This document shows positions 7,640 through 19,047 of a stretch of DNA of 64,000 bases, one piece after another. Numbering within the stretch: the stretch's first letter is position 1; each line of letters opens with the position of its first letter. The position numbers were made by a program, and so were the translations under genes. The stretch is from assembly GCF_030814215.1 (NCBI RefSeq), contig NZ_JAUSUT010000001.1, forward strand, positions 3,968,001 through 4,032,000, given 5' to 3'. Under the pieces are notes generated by a model. The model did not search any database and was not told where the DNA came from. It saw only the letters and a program-made list of their open reading frames with translations. This stretch comes from Amycolatopsis thermophila (lineage in GTDB: Bacteria > Actinomycetota > Actinomycetes > Mycobacteriales > Pseudonocardiaceae).

Positions 7640-8482
7640 ATGCGCCGTGGCCTCACGATCGGGGAATTCGCCCAGCTCACGCACCTGAGCGTGCGCACCT
7701 TGCGCCGTTATCACGAAGCCGGCCTGCTCGAACCGGCTTCGGTCGACGCGGCGACCGGCTATCGCTACTACGCCACCGCGCAGATCCCGGACGCGCAGGT
7801 GATCCACCGGCTGCGGGAGCTGGACATGCCGCTGGCCGACGTGAAGCGGATCCTGGCCACGGAGGACCCGGAAGCCCGCGCCGAGCTGACCGCGGAGCAC
7901 CTGCGGCGGCTGGAAGCGCAGCTGGACCGGACGCGGGCCGCGGTCGCGTCGTTGCGGCAGCTGTTGCGGCCCGACGTCGAGCGGCTGGCGGTCGAGCTGC
8001 GGTCGGTACCGTCGCGCACCGTCGCCGCCGTCCGCGGAACCGTCGCCAGGGAGGACGTGCTGACGTGGTACGCCGAGGCGATGTCCGAACTCGACGCGGC
8101 CGTGGCCGGGCACGAGTGCGGGGGACCGCCCGGTGGCGTGTACGACAACGAGTTGTTCACCACGGGCCGCGGCACGATGGTGATCTACCGGCCGGCGTCC
8201 GGCTTCTCGCCCGGCGGACGCGTGATCCGGCACGTGCTGCCCGCCACCGAGCTCGCGGTCGCGGTGCACCGGGGGCCGCACGACGACATCGACGTCACGT
8301 ACGGCCGGCTCGGTGCCTGGGTCGTGGAGCACGCGCTCGCCGTCGACGGGCCGGTTCACGAAACCTACGTTCGCGGCCCCCGTGACGACGCTGCCCCGGA
8401 GACCTGGCGCACCGAGATCGGCTGGCCGGTCTTCCGGCTCTCACCCGTCTCCGGGACCCCGCAGCGCCCCGGCCACAACTAG
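7640..8482 (+). CDS. MerR-family regulator with GyrI-like effector domain
   Basis: A 280-residue BmrR/TipA-style activator. The N-terminal MerR helix-turn-helix is LTIGEFAQLTHLSVRTLRRYHEAGLL followed by the wing GYRYY. A coiled-coil dimer helix follows (residues ~75-115), then a C-terminal ~150-residue GyrI-like small-molecule pocket beginning VELRSVPSRTVAAVRGTV. It is divergent from the SDR/SnoaL operon, and both promoters have MerR geometry, so it most likely senses a hydrophobic compound and activates that operon and itself. The ATG at 7640 is probably leaderless. Its TAG stop shares CTAG with the convergent nitrilase gene. Confidence 0.85.
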   Translation: MRRGLTIGEFAQLTHLSVRTLRRYHEAGLLEPASVDAATGYRYYATAQIPDAQVIHRLRELDMPLADVKRILATEDPEARAELTAEHLRRLEAQLDRTRAAVASLRQLLRPDVERLAVELRSVPSRTVAAVRGTVAREDVLTWYAEAMSELDAAVAGHECGGPPGGVYDNELFTTGRGTMVIYRPASGFSPGGRVIRHVLPATELAVAVHRGPHDDIDVTYGRLGAWVVEHALAVDGPVHETYVRGPRDDAAPETWRTEIGWPVFRLSPVSGTPQRPGHN

Positions 8483-9273
8483 AGCCGCCGGTTCGCCAGC
8501 GCACCGGTCGCGTTGCGGGCCTTGTCCGCGACCGCCGGGTCGATGTCCACGACGACCGACTCCGGCCCCGCGCCCAGCTGCGCGTGCACGCGCCCGAACC
8601 CGTCCGCCACCGTCGAGTACCCGATGCCGGTCGGCGCCTTCGGGTTCACCTCGACACCGGCCGCGACCGGGTCGGCCTGGCCGCAGCCCAGCACCCAGCA
8701 GCCGGAGTCGAGCGCCCGCGCCCGCACCAGCACCTCCCACTGGTCCCGCTTGCCCTCGCCCGCGCCCCACGACGTCGGCAGCAGGACCGCGGACGCGCCC
8801 CGGTCGGCCAGTGCGCGGAACAGCTCCGGGAACCGCACGTCGTAGCAGGTGGCGAAGCCCAGGGTGACACCGTCGACCTCGACGGTGACCGGCGAGGAGC
8901 CCGGCGCGACCGTGTCCGACTCGCGGAACCCGAACGCGTCGTAGAGGTGGATCTTGTCGTAGCCGAGGTGGTGCCCGAGCCCGGTGATGAGCAGCGTGTT
9001 GCGCACCCGCCCGTCGTCGTGGGGCGTGAACATGCCGGCGACCACGAGCACGCCGTGCTCGTCGGCGATCGCCGCGACCGACTTGGCCCACGGGCCGTCC
9101 AGCGGTTCGGCGACCGGACCGAGCGGCACCCCGAACCGCGCCATCGCCGCCTCCGGGAACACGACGACCCGCGCCCCCTCGCCCGCCGCGCGCGCCACGC
9201 CCTCGCGGATCGGGGCGAGGTTCTCCGCGGGCTCGGCACTCGATGTGAGCTGGCACAAGCCGATCCGGAGCAC
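8479..9273 (-). CDS. Carbon-nitrogen hydrolase (nitrilase superfamily)
   Basis: A 264-residue amidase-type enzyme with the full Glu-Lys-Cys triad in context: Glu in VVFPEAAM, Lys in GYDKIHLYD and Cys in [10 protein letters not shown]. The size and motifs fit the Nit1/deaminated-glutathione amidase or omega-amidase branch, but the exact substrate cannot be read. The GTG at 9273 follows a good GGGAGG ribosome site. It is divergent from hisD across 49 bp and ends with a CTAG stop shared with merR. Confidence 0.85.
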   Translation of the reverse strand: MLRIGLCQLTSSAEPAENLAPIREGVARAAGEGARVVVFPEAAMARFGVPLGPVAEPLDGPWAKSVAAIADEHGVLVVAGMFTPHDDGRVRNTLLITGLGHHLGYDKIHLYDAFGFRESDTVAPGSSPVTVEVDGVTLGFATCYDVRFPELFRALADRGASAVLLPTSWGAGEGKRDQWEVLVRARALDSGCWVLGCGQADPVAAGVEVNPKAPTGIGYSTVADGFGRVHAQLGAGPESVVVDIDPAVADKARNATGALANRRL

Positions 9274-9310
9274 GGGCTACCTCCCTGGTCGTCGTCAACG
9301 TTCCAACTCG

Positions 9311-9316
9311 TACCCT
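9311..9316 (+). promoter_or_regulatory. Leaderless -10 of hisD
   Basis: TACCCT lies exactly 6 nt before the hisD ATG (9323). There is no ribosome site in the gap, which predicts a leaderless hisDCB transcript. No clear -35 is visible. Confidence 0.55.
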
Positions 9317-9318
9317 AG

Positions 9319-12334
<3,016 letters not shown>

Positions 12335-12338
<4 letters not shown>

Positions 12339-12493
12339 GCAAGGAGCTCGTGGCCGTTCTCCTGCTCGCGCTGGGCGGTTTCCTCGTCGGCGGTGTTTAC
12401 AGCACGTGGAAGACGGCCAAGGTGCTCGCGACCCTGTTGCTGGTCGCGGCACTCCTGGCCGTCGGTGGCGCCATCGCCTGGCTGGTCAGCTAG
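12335..12493 (+). CDS. Small two-helix membrane protein at the end of hisDCB
   Basis: Fifty-two residues with two hydrophobic helices, [19 protein letters not shown] and [21 protein letters not shown], separated by a short basic loop (TWKTAK). The GTG at 12335 overlaps the hisB stop by 4 bp, which is strong evidence of translation. Its TAG stop shares CTAG with the convergent MMPL gene. No function is known to me; it could be an assembly or regulatory peptide, or unrelated to histidine. Confidence 0.7.
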
Positions 12494-14661
12494 CTGCGCG
12501 CCCCTTGCAGCTCGCGCCGGTCGTCGAGGTGCTTCTTCAGGTTCTCGCCCTCGACGTCCACGTTCGGCAGCACGCGCTGCAGCCACTTCGGCAGCCACCA
12601 CGCGTGCTTGCCGAGCAGCGTCATCACCGCGGGCACGATCGTCATCCGCACCACGAACGCGTCCACCGCGACGCCGAACGCCAGCGCGAACCCGATCGAC
12701 TGGATCAGTGACAGCTCCGCGGCGACGAAGCCGGCGAACACGCTGATCATGATCAGCGCGGCGGCGACCACGACCCGCGCACCGTGCCGGAACCCGCTGA
12801 CCACGGCGTCGCGGGCGTCGGCCCCGTGCACGTAGTCCTCGCGCATGCGGGTCACCAGGAACACCTGGTAGTCCATCGCGAGGCCGAACAGCACACCGAT
12901 CAGCAGGATCGGCAGCATGCTCATGATCGGGCCGGTGGACTTCACGCCGAGCAGGTCGTTGAGCCAGCCCCACTGGAACACCGCGACCACCGCGCCGAAC
13001 GTCGCCACGACCGAGCCGAGGAAGCCCAGTGTCGCCTTCAGCGGCACGACGATCGAGCGGAAGACCAGCATCAGCAGCAGGAACGCGAGCCCGACGATCA
13101 GCCCGAGGTAGGGGAGCATCGCGCCGGCGAGCTTCTCGGACACGTCGATCTGCAGCGCCGTCTGACCGGTGACCGACAGCTTCGCGCCGGTGGCGCCGGA
13201 GAGCCGGTCGGACTGGTCACGGATGCTCGCCACCAGCCGCTCGGTCTGCTCGCTGCTCGGGCCGCTCTTCGGGATCACCGTGACCAGCGCGGTGTCGCCC
13301 TCGACGTTGAACTGCGCCTTGGTCACCGCGGCGACGTCGGGCAGCCGGGAGATCGAATCGGTGGCCTCCGTCGCGGCCAGGCGCGGATCGCGGGCCTGCG
13401 AGGAGTCGATGACGACGATGAGCGGTCCGTTCATGCCCTCGCCGAAGCCGGCGCTGATCATGTCGTAGGCCTTGCGCTGCGTCGATTCGGGCGCGGCGGT
13501 GGCGTCGGTGGGCAGCCCGAGCTGCATGTTCAGCGCGGGAATCGCGACGACGGCGAGCCCGGCCACGGCGGTGACCAGCACGGGCACGCGGTGCCGTCCG
13601 ACGTGGCGGGCCCAGCGCTCGCCCATCGCCGGCTTGCCGGTGTGCTTCGGGCGGGTGCGCTTGCCGACCACCTTGCGCCCGGCGAACCCGAGCAGCGCGG
13701 GCAGCAGGGTCAGGGCGATGAGGACCGCGACGGCCACGGTCACCGCGGCCGCGATGCCCATCTGGCCGAGGATCGGGATGCCGACGACGGTCAGCCCGAC
13801 CAGCGCGATGATCACCGTCAGGCCGGCGAACACCACGGCGGACCCGGCGGTGCCGACCGAGCGCGCGGCGGCTTGTTCCGGCTCGTGGCCTTCGGCGAGC
13901 TCGTGCCGGTAGCGGGATACGATGAACAGGGCGTAGTCGATGCCGACCGCGAGGCCGAGCATCAGCGCGAGGATCGGGGTGTTGGAGTTCAGCTCGACGA
14001 ACCCGGACACCGTCATCACGCCCGCCATGCCCACGCCGACGCCGATGAGCGCGGTGAGCAGCGGCAGGCCGGCGGCCACGACCGAGCCGAAGGTGATCGC
14101 GAGGACGATGGCCGCGACGATCACACCGACGCCTTCGGTGGCCTCCGTGGCGGGGATCCCCTGAATCGCGTCGCCGCCGAATTCGACGGTGAAACCGGCG
14201 CTCTTCGCGGCGTTGGCCGCCGATTTGAGCGCTTCGCGGTCACTGTCGGTCACTTCCGGGGCGGGGACTTTGTAGCTGACCTGGGCGACGGCGACGCGTT
14301 CGGAGACGGTGCCGCTCTGGTACGGGTCCGTGACCGCGACGACGTTGGGCGCCTTCTGCAGCTTGCCGACGAGGTCCTCGACGGTGACGCGGGTGGCGTT
14401 CTCGGACAGCTTCTGCCCGGCGGGTGCCTCGATCGCGACGCGCGCGGTCGCGTTCCCGGCCGCGGCCTGCGGGAACTTGTCCTTCAGGTGGTCGATGGCC
14501 TGCTGCGCCTCCGTGCCGGGGATGGTCACCGAGTTCGTCATCTGGCCGGACAGCGTCAGCGCGCCGCCGCCGAGGACGAGCAGGATCGCCGTCCAGGCGG
14601 TCGCGACGAGCCAGCGCCGGCGGAACGAGAACCGGGCTAGGCGGTACAGCAGGGTGGCCAC
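12490..14661 (-). CDS. MMPL-family RND transporter
   Basis: A 723-residue inner-membrane exporter of the MmpL/RND class. It has 12 predicted membrane segments in two halves, each preceded by a large extracytoplasmic loop. Visible motifs are the N-terminal RFSFRRRWLV, GIDYALFIVSRYRHEL in the first half, and LFGLAMDYQVFLVTRMRE in the second, which contain the conserved Asp-Tyr pairs for proton relay. Such proteins export lipids or drugs. The GTG at 14661 follows GGAG. It is divergent from a TetR gene, and three TAGCCG-type operators lie between them. It ends on a CTAG shared with the his operon. Confidence 0.9.
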   Translation of the reverse strand: MATLLYRLARFSFRRRWLVATAWTAILLVLGGGALTLSGQMTNSVTIPGTEAQQAIDHLKDKFPQAAAGNATARVAIEAPAGQKLSENATRVTVEDLVGKLQKAPNVVAVTDPYQSGTVSERVAVAQVSYKVPAPEVTDSDREALKSAANAAKSAGFTVEFGGDAIQGIPATEATEGVGVIVAAIVLAITFGSVVAAGLPLLTALIGVGVGMAGVMTVSGFVELNSNTPILALMLGLAVGIDYALFIVSRYRHELAEGHEPEQAAARSVGTAGSAVVFAGLTVIIALVGLTVVGIPILGQMGIAAAVTVAVAVLIALTLLPALLGFAGRKVVGKRTRPKHTGKPAMGERWARHVGRHRVPVLVTAVAGLAVVAIPALNMQLGLPTDATAAPESTQRKAYDMISAGFGEGMNGPLIVVIDSSQARDPRLAATEATDSISRLPDVAAVTKAQFNVEGDTALVTVIPKSGPSSEQTERLVASIRDQSDRLSGATGAKLSVTGQTALQIDVSEKLAGAMLPYLGLIVGLAFLLLMLVFRSIVVPLKATLGFLGSVVATFGAVVAVFQWGWLNDLLGVKSTGPIMSMLPILLIGVLFGLAMDYQVFLVTRMREDYVHGADARDAVVSGFRHGARVVVAAALIMISVFAGFVAAELSLIQSIGFALAFGVAVDAFVVRMTIVPAVMTLLGKHAWWLPKWLQRVLPNVDVEGENLKKHLDDRRELQGARS

Positions 14662-14711
14662 GTACTCGGCTCCAATTCAGTCGAGTGACATCCGATCCGG
14701 TGACTTCGAAG

Positions 14712-14773
14712 CTAGCCGATCGGCAAGTGCAGTTACAAGCCGATCGGCTAGTGTGTGAGTAGCCGCACGGCTA
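14712..14773. promoter_or_regulatory. Triple TetR operator between mmpL and tetR
   Basis: Three copies of a TAGCCGNNCGGCTA-type palindrome occur: TAGCCGATCGGCAA (14713-14726), AAGCCGATCGGCTA (14737-14750) and the perfect TAGCCGCACGGCTA (14760-14773), spaced 23-24 bp. The first two also mirror each other. They lie upstream of both divergent genes, as expected for a TetR repressor that controls itself and the exporter. Confidence 0.8.
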
Positions 14774-14845
14774 GTGCCTGACAGGTTTGCCGGGGGATTT
14801 CCGGTCGCGTACTCTTCGGCTGCTGACGAGGAGGTTCACCAGTCG

Positions 14846-15433
14846 ATGGCAGCCGTGGCCGGTCACGAGGACACCCGTACGCGCCTGCTCGCCACGGCGT
14901 TGAAGCTGTTCACCGCGCATGGCGTGGAGGGCACGTCGCTGCAGATGATCGCCGACGAGCTCGGCGTCACGAAGGCCGCGGTGTACTACCACTTCAAGAC
15001 CAAGGACGAGATCACCGAGGCCGTGGTGGAGCCCGGGTTGCGCGAGCTGGAGGCGACGGTCGAGGAGGCGGCGCGGGAGCGCCGGCCGGGCGCGCGGATC
15101 GATCACCTGCTGGCCGGGTTCGTCGATGTCGTGGTGCGGCACCGGGCGCTGGTGGCGCTGTTCTCGAGTGATCCGGGGGTGGCGCGGGCGCTGGAGAAGC
15201 ACTTCTTCGGCAAGGAGAGCTTCATGGTGGGGATGATGACGATCCTGACGGGCCCCAACCCCGACCCGGCGCGCGTGGTGGCGGCGCACGCGGCCGTCGC
15301 GGGCATCGCACTGGCCGGCGGGTCGCCCGAGCTGGCGCACTACGGAGACGACACGTTGCGCTCGTCGCTGCTCGAGGTGGGCCGCAAGCTCCTCGGACGC
15401 CCCCGCCGTCGCGGCGAACACCCGGTCGGCTGA
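14846..15433 (+). CDS. TetR-family repressor (of the MMPL exporter)
   Basis: A 195-residue TetR protein. Its helix-turn-helix is TRLLATALKLFTAHGVEGTSLQMIADELGVTKAAVYYHFKTKDEI, followed by an all-helical ligand domain. The frame extends back to a GTG at 14774, but the ATG at 14846 has GAGGAGG upstream and begins just before the usual N terminus, so it is preferred. It is divergent from the MMPL transporter, with three shared operators. It probably derepresses the pump when it binds the pump substrate. Confidence 0.88.
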   Translation: MAAVAGHEDTRTRLLATALKLFTAHGVEGTSLQMIADELGVTKAAVYYHFKTKDEITEAVVEPGLRELEATVEEAARERRPGARIDHLLAGFVDVVVRHRALVALFSSDPGVARALEKHFFGKESFMVGMMTILTGPNPDPARVVAAHAAVAGIALAGGSPELAHYGDDTLRSSLLEVGRKLLGRPRRRGEHPVG

Positions 15434-16051
15434 GGACTTTCTTCGCGGCCGGCCCCCGCCGGCGCTCGACCCGACTCGCCGAGGCTCGAACCCCAGCCTC
15501 GCTGAAGCGCGCACCTCCTCGGCCCCGCTCGCGTCTCGATGAGGAGGCGCTCGTCTTGCCTGCTCTGTCCGGCTTGTGTCTGCGGCTTGCGCCTGTCGGT
15601 TGCTCCGGCCTTCTGATCTGCGTGACGGTCGTCTTCACGGCCGTCGCCGTCGTCGCTTGGCCCGCCTGCCGTAGGGGCTCGTCTTGGGTGCCCTGTCCGG
15701 CTTGTGCCCGCGACGTGTTCCCGTCGGTTGCTCCGGCCTTCTGATCTGGGCGTCGGGTGCCTTCATGGCCCGGTTCGCCTTCGGTGCTTGGAGCGCCTGC
15801 CGTTGAGGGGGCTCGTCTTGCCTGCTCTGTCCGGCTCGTGCCCACGGGGCCCGGCGCCCGTCGAGTGCCCCCGGCCCGCATGCCTCATCTGAGCGGCGGG
15901 CGCCATCGCGGGCCTGCCTGTTCGGCCCGGCCCGCAGCCCTCCCTGTCGACCCAGCCCGCCGCCCGGCCTCGGCCCTCGTGCCGCCCCGCCTTCCCGCGC
16001 GCGAGTCCCCGTTCCGCCGGCACCCTCCCGGCCGGAGCGTGCCCCGGCTCC
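15434..16051. repeat. Gene-free stretch with three ~130-bp degenerate tandem repeats
   Basis: No convincing gene is seen. The block starting CTCGTCTTG(C/G)(C/G)TG, containing CTGTCCGGCT and in two copies TCGGTTGCTCCGGCCTTCTG, begins at 15550, 15678 and 15812, giving periods of 128 and 134 bp; the third copy decays after about 70 bp. The units differ by substitutions and small indels. The open frames through it on both strands are low-complexity and are not preserved between units. After 15890 the sequence is simply Pro/Ala/Arg-coding-like GC-rich spacer. Confidence 0.6.
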
Positions 16052-16471
16052 TCACGTCAGCGGCAGCGTCAGGCAGTTGGAGACCTCGGTGAACCCCCGC
16101 CGCTCGAAGTAGCCCCGCGTGCGCCGGGCCACGACGATCACCTCCACCGCTCCCGCCTGCCGCGCGCGATGCACGATCGCGTCGACGAGTTGCCCGCCGA
16201 TGTCCCGTCCGCGGTGCGCCGGCGCGACCGCCAGCTCCAGCAGCTGGCTGACCGGCCCATTGGCGTACAGGGACAGGACCCGCGTGGCGAGCGCGTACCC
16301 GACCACCTCGCCATCGGCCTCCGCGACCAGGAAGTCCGTGTCGTCGTAGGTCATCGCCGCGATGATCTGCTCGTAGTTGCGGTCGAAAGCCGGGCGCCGG
16401 GCCCCGTGGGACTCGTCGAGCACCGTGAAGACGGCTTCGGCGTCGGTGACATCGGCTGGCCTGATCCGCAC
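16052..16471 (-). CDS. GNAT-family N-acetyltransferase
   Basis: A 139-residue acetyltransferase of the GNAT fold. It begins VRIRPADVTDAEAVF, has the beta-4 strand LLELAVAPAHRGRDIGGQLVDAIV with the acetyl-CoA P-loop (Arg-Gly-Arg-Asp-Ile-Gly-Gly), and ends GYFERRGFTEVSN. The acceptor is unknown. The GTG at 16471 is chosen because it begins the family N terminus; the longer frame upstream overlaps the kptA remnant. Its 3' end borders the repeat region. Confidence 0.8.
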   Translation of the reverse strand: MRIRPADVTDAEAVFTVLDESHGARRPAFDRNYEQIIAAMTYDDTDFLVAEADGEVVGYALATRVLSLYANGPVSQLLELAVAPAHRGRDIGGQLVDAIVHRARQAGAVEVIVVARRTRGYFERRGFTEVSNCLTLPLT

Positions 16472-16494
16472 ACCCTCATTGTGGTCACTCGGTG

Positions 16495-16845
16495 ATGGGC
16501 CAGGTACTCCGAAGGCACCACCCGGGTGAGCCACACCCCGTTCGCACTCACCTGGAAGTGGTACCCGTGGCGGGTCATCGCCGCGGCGTCGACAGTCAGC
16601 ACGACCGGTGCGCCGTGCCGCGAGCCGACCCGGACGGCGGTCTCGAGGTCACGCGAAAGGTGCACGTCGTGCCGCGACTGCGGGCGCAGCGAGCAGGAAC
16701 TGTTCAGCGGTGCCGTGGAACAGTTCGTCCGGCGGCGTGGCGTCCGGCAAGCCGGGGTCCACCGCCAGTGTGCGGCTCGGATCAGCGTGCCGCTCTCGTC
16801 GAACGCGAAGCGTTGTTTGTCGTTCCCCGCCACCACTTCAACGGC
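16495..16845 (-). pseudogene. kptA: Decayed RNA 2'-phosphotransferase (KptA/Tpt1)
   Basis: Pieces of KptA are present in two frames. VVAGNDKQRFAFDESGTLIRA is in one frame; TLAVDPGLPDATPPDELFHG follows in a second; then VHLSRDLETAVRVGSRHGAP and VSANGVWLTRVVPSEYL return to the first. The N-terminal half is missing, and the segment between FHGTAEQFL and VHLS is shortened. At least two frameshifts are needed. KptA moves a 2'-phosphate from RNA to NAD. This copy cannot work. It lies just upstream of the GNAT gene. Confidence 0.75.
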
Positions 16846-16916
16846 GTAAGCGGCGCAACGGTTTTGTCGGTGGGTGCTGGTAAGCAGGAAGCACGAACCG
16901 GAAGGGGACGATCTCC

Positions 16917-17276
16917 ATGCGCCACACCGCCAGCGCCCTGCTCGATCTGTGGACCGAGCCGCAGGACGGGGAATGCCTGCCCTGCTACGTGACGCGAATG
17001 CTGACCGACTTCGGCTGCGACGGCACTCCGCGCTGGACGCGGCATTGGCGCGCTCTCCGCGCTCCGGAAGTGAAGACGCTCGACCGAACGCTGCGCGCCA
17101 TCCCGTGCGACTGCGGAGTGCCCGCCGCGCTCGGCGGCGCGTCGCCACCGGCGGGAAGTCACGCGCCGCCGGTGCATGGAACCCCTGTCGCACCGGGGCC
17201 GCCCGCACCGTGTCGCGGAGTCCGCCGCGGCTCGACGAAACCCTGCTCCGCCCACGGCCGCCCGCCGCCCGGTTGA
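16917..17276 (+). CDS. DUF2695 protein, C terminus possibly frameshifted
   Basis: A 119-residue open frame. Residues ~15-70 match the small DUF2695 family: ECLPCYVTRMLTDFGCDGT, RHWRALRAPEV and a later CDC. The ATG at 16917 follows GGAAGGGGACG. The last ~45 residues are Pro/Arg-rich without family similarity, while known members end soon after the CDC motif, so a late frameshift is likely. The function of the family is unknown; the Cys pairs suggest metal binding. It sits next to the kptA remnant in a decaying stretch. Confidence 0.5.
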   Translation: MRHTASALLDLWTEPQDGECLPCYVTRMLTDFGCDGTPRWTRHWRALRAPEVKTLDRTLRAIPCDCGVPAALGGASPPAGSHAPPVHGTPVAPGPPAPCRGVRRGSTKPCSAHGRPPPG

Positions 17277-17822
17277 GGACAAACCCCGACGCCTGCCCGC
17301 CGATACGTCCATTTGTCGATGAGACCGGTGCAGGAACGGAGGCATCTCGGGAACCGAAGCACCCCGGCTGGCGGCACACCCGCGTGTCCGCGGATCTGCC
17401 GCGCCGGAATGCCGTGAACCTCGTGGGTGCGGGGCAGGACTGCTCGCCGCCGAGGCGGAGGTGAGACCTCGGCGGACACGGCCGACGCACGTCCGCAGCT
17501 CGCCGCCGCGGCAACTCTCGGCGAGCACGACTGGACTGTGGTGGTCTGCTCAGCCGTCAGCGCGGTGGCGAGCACGGTATTCGCTATGCGCAGGCCTGCC
17601 TGCCGGCGGCACACGAGCGGACCCCAGACACGCGTGCCCTGCTCGCAGATGGTGGTGGCTCAGCGAACGACCGCAGAGGAAAGACCGTGCTCGCTTCCGG
17701 GCAACCGGCTAGCCACGCCGCCGCAGCCCAGCTTGCTCACCGACAGCGGCAGCCCCTGGCAACGTGGCCGGCGCAGTGGGGCGTCGCGGCCGGGCGAGTA
17801 GAACCACGGGCCGGTGACCCGC
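17277..17822. other. Gene-free interval
   Basis: No gene is recognised on either strand. Short open frames have no conserved motif, no ribosome site and composition expected from chance in GC-rich DNA. It lies between the degraded kptA/DUF2695 area and the soxR stop codon, and may be the residue of lost genes. Confidence 0.5.
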
Positions 17823-18284
17823 CTACGCGCCGCCCTCGACGGCGGGCTTCAGGCCGCGCGCGCCGGGCCCGTACTGCGCCATCCGGTCGTCGGTGTTGTA
17901 GAGGCCGCACACGCGCAGCGACAGGCATCCGCAGCCGACGCAGCCCGTCAGCCGGTCGCGCAGCCGCTGCAGTGCGTCGATCCGGGCGTCCAGTTCGTCC
18001 TGCCATCCGCGGGACAGCCGGGCCCAGTCGGCCTTCGTCGGGGCGTGGTCGCGGGGCAGGGTGTCCAGCGCGTCGTGGATCTCCTCGAGGCTGAGGCCCA
18101 CCCGCTGCGCGGCACGGATGAACGCGATCCGGCGCAGTACCGACCGCGGGTAGCGGCGCTGGTTCCCCGCGGAGCGCTCGGACGAGATCAGGCCACGGTC
18201 CTCGTAGAAGCGCAGCGCCGTGTGCGGCACGCCGCTGCGCTCCGCGACCTGGCCGATGGTCAGGTGGTCGGCAAGCTTGGTCAC
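17823..18284 (-). CDS. soxR: SoxR-type redox-sensing MerR regulator
   Basis: A 153-residue MerR regulator with helix-turn-helix LTIGQVAERSGVPHTALRFYEDRGLI, a dimer helix, and the [2Fe-2S] signature CVGCGCLSLRVC (C-x2-C-x-C-x5-C) near residues 115-126. This is the SoxR cluster, oxidised by redox-active compounds such as quinones or phenazines. The GTG is at 18284. It is divergent from a split transketolase whose promoter has the 19-bp MerR spacer. In actinomycetes SoxR usually controls oxidoreductases and pumps, so the carbohydrate target here is unusual. Confidence 0.88.
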   Translation of the reverse strand: MTKLADHLTIGQVAERSGVPHTALRFYEDRGLISSERSAGNQRRYPRSVLRRIAFIRAAQRVGLSLEEIHDALDTLPRDHAPTKADWARLSRGWQDELDARIDALQRLRDRLTGCVGCGCLSLRVCGLYNTDDRMAQYGPGARGLKPAVEGGA

Positions 18285-18299
18285 GGCGTCAGCCTAGCC

Positions 18300-18330
18300 T
18301 TGACTTCAACTTAAGTCGAGGTTGCACGGT
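18300..18330 (+). promoter_or_regulatory. SoxR-type promoter of the split transketolase
   Basis: TTGACT (18300-18305), a 19-bp spacer and CACGGT (18325-18330) are followed 6 nt later by the ATG at 18337. The spacer contains an imperfect dyad with arms CAAC (18307-18310) and GTTG (18321-18324). The CAAC/GTTG arms resemble known SoxR boxes. A leaderless transcript is predicted. Confidence 0.68.
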
Positions 18331-18336
18331 CGGTGC

Positions 18337-19044
18337 ATGAGAACAGGTGACGCCCCGACGAGGGCACTGGGCTACGCCGACCTGCCGCGGCTGATCGCCG
18401 CCATGCGAGGCGACGAGAAGCACTCCGGGGCCGCGGAGTCCACAGTAGATGTCCTGTGGGTGCTGTACGACCGGGTGCTGAACGTCTCACCCGCCACCGC
18501 GGACGACCCCGCCCGCGACCGGTTCCTGCTGTCCAAGGGCCACGGGCCGATGGCCTACTACGCGGTGCTGGCCGCGAAGGGGTTCCTCGACCCGGCGGAA
18601 CTGCCCGGCTGGGCAGGCTCGGACTCGAGGCTGGGCATGCACCCGGACCGGGTGCTCGTCCCCGGCGTCGAGATCTCCAGCGGGTCGCTCGGGCACGGGC
18701 TGGCGCTGGGCGCCGGCATGGTGTTCGGCCTGCGCGCGCGGGGACTGACGGAGCCGAAGGTGGTGGTGCTGACCGGCGACGCCGAACTCGACGAGGGCTC
18801 CAACCACGAGGCGATCGCGCTCGCCGGACGGGCGTCGATGGCCCAACTGACCGTCGTCGTGGTCGACAACCAGTCGGCCACGCACGGGTGGCCCGGCGGC
18901 ATCGCCCAGCGCTTCGCCGTCGAGGGCTGGGCCACCCGCACTGTGGACGGACGCGACCACGACGCGCTCCACGACGCCTTCACCACGCCCCACCCGGACC
19001 GCCCGCTGTGCGTAGTCGCGGTCGTCGAGCCGAAGGGAAGTTGA
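18337..19044 (+). CDS. Transketolase-like N-terminal (TPP-binding) subunit
   Basis: A 235-residue stand-alone version of the transketolase N-terminal domain. It has the substrate/TPP motif LLSKGHGPMAYYA, then SSGSLGHGLALGAGM and the metal/TPP motif beginning GDAELDEGSNHEA and ending VVVDN. Split transketolases act with a separate C-terminal subunit, here encoded 3 bp downstream. The substrates may be ordinary pentose phosphates or a more special sugar; the sequence does not decide. It is shorter than usual split N subunits (~270 residues). The frame is open to a TTG at 18322, but ATG 18337 fits the promoter. Confidence 0.82.
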   Translation: MRTGDAPTRALGYADLPRLIAAMRGDEKHSGAAESTVDVLWVLYDRVLNVSPATADDPARDRFLLSKGHGPMAYYAVLAAKGFLDPAELPGWAGSDSRLGMHPDRVLVPGVEISSGSLGHGLALGAGMVFGLRARGLTEPKVVVLTGDAELDEGSNHEAIALAGRASMAQLTVVVVDNQSATHGWPGGIAQRFAVEGWATRTVDGRDHDALHDAFTTPHPDRPLCVVAVVEPKGS

Positions 19045-19047
19045 GCC

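Noticed and set aside
12784-14640. Long plus-strand frame opposite the MMPL gene
   Set aside because: It is a shadow of the membrane-protein gene, with His/Arg/Asp-rich composition and no start signal.
15222-15881. Minus-strand frame across the 130-bp repeats
   Set aside because: It overlaps tetR, is low-complexity, and the repeat periods (128 and 134 bp) are not multiples of three.
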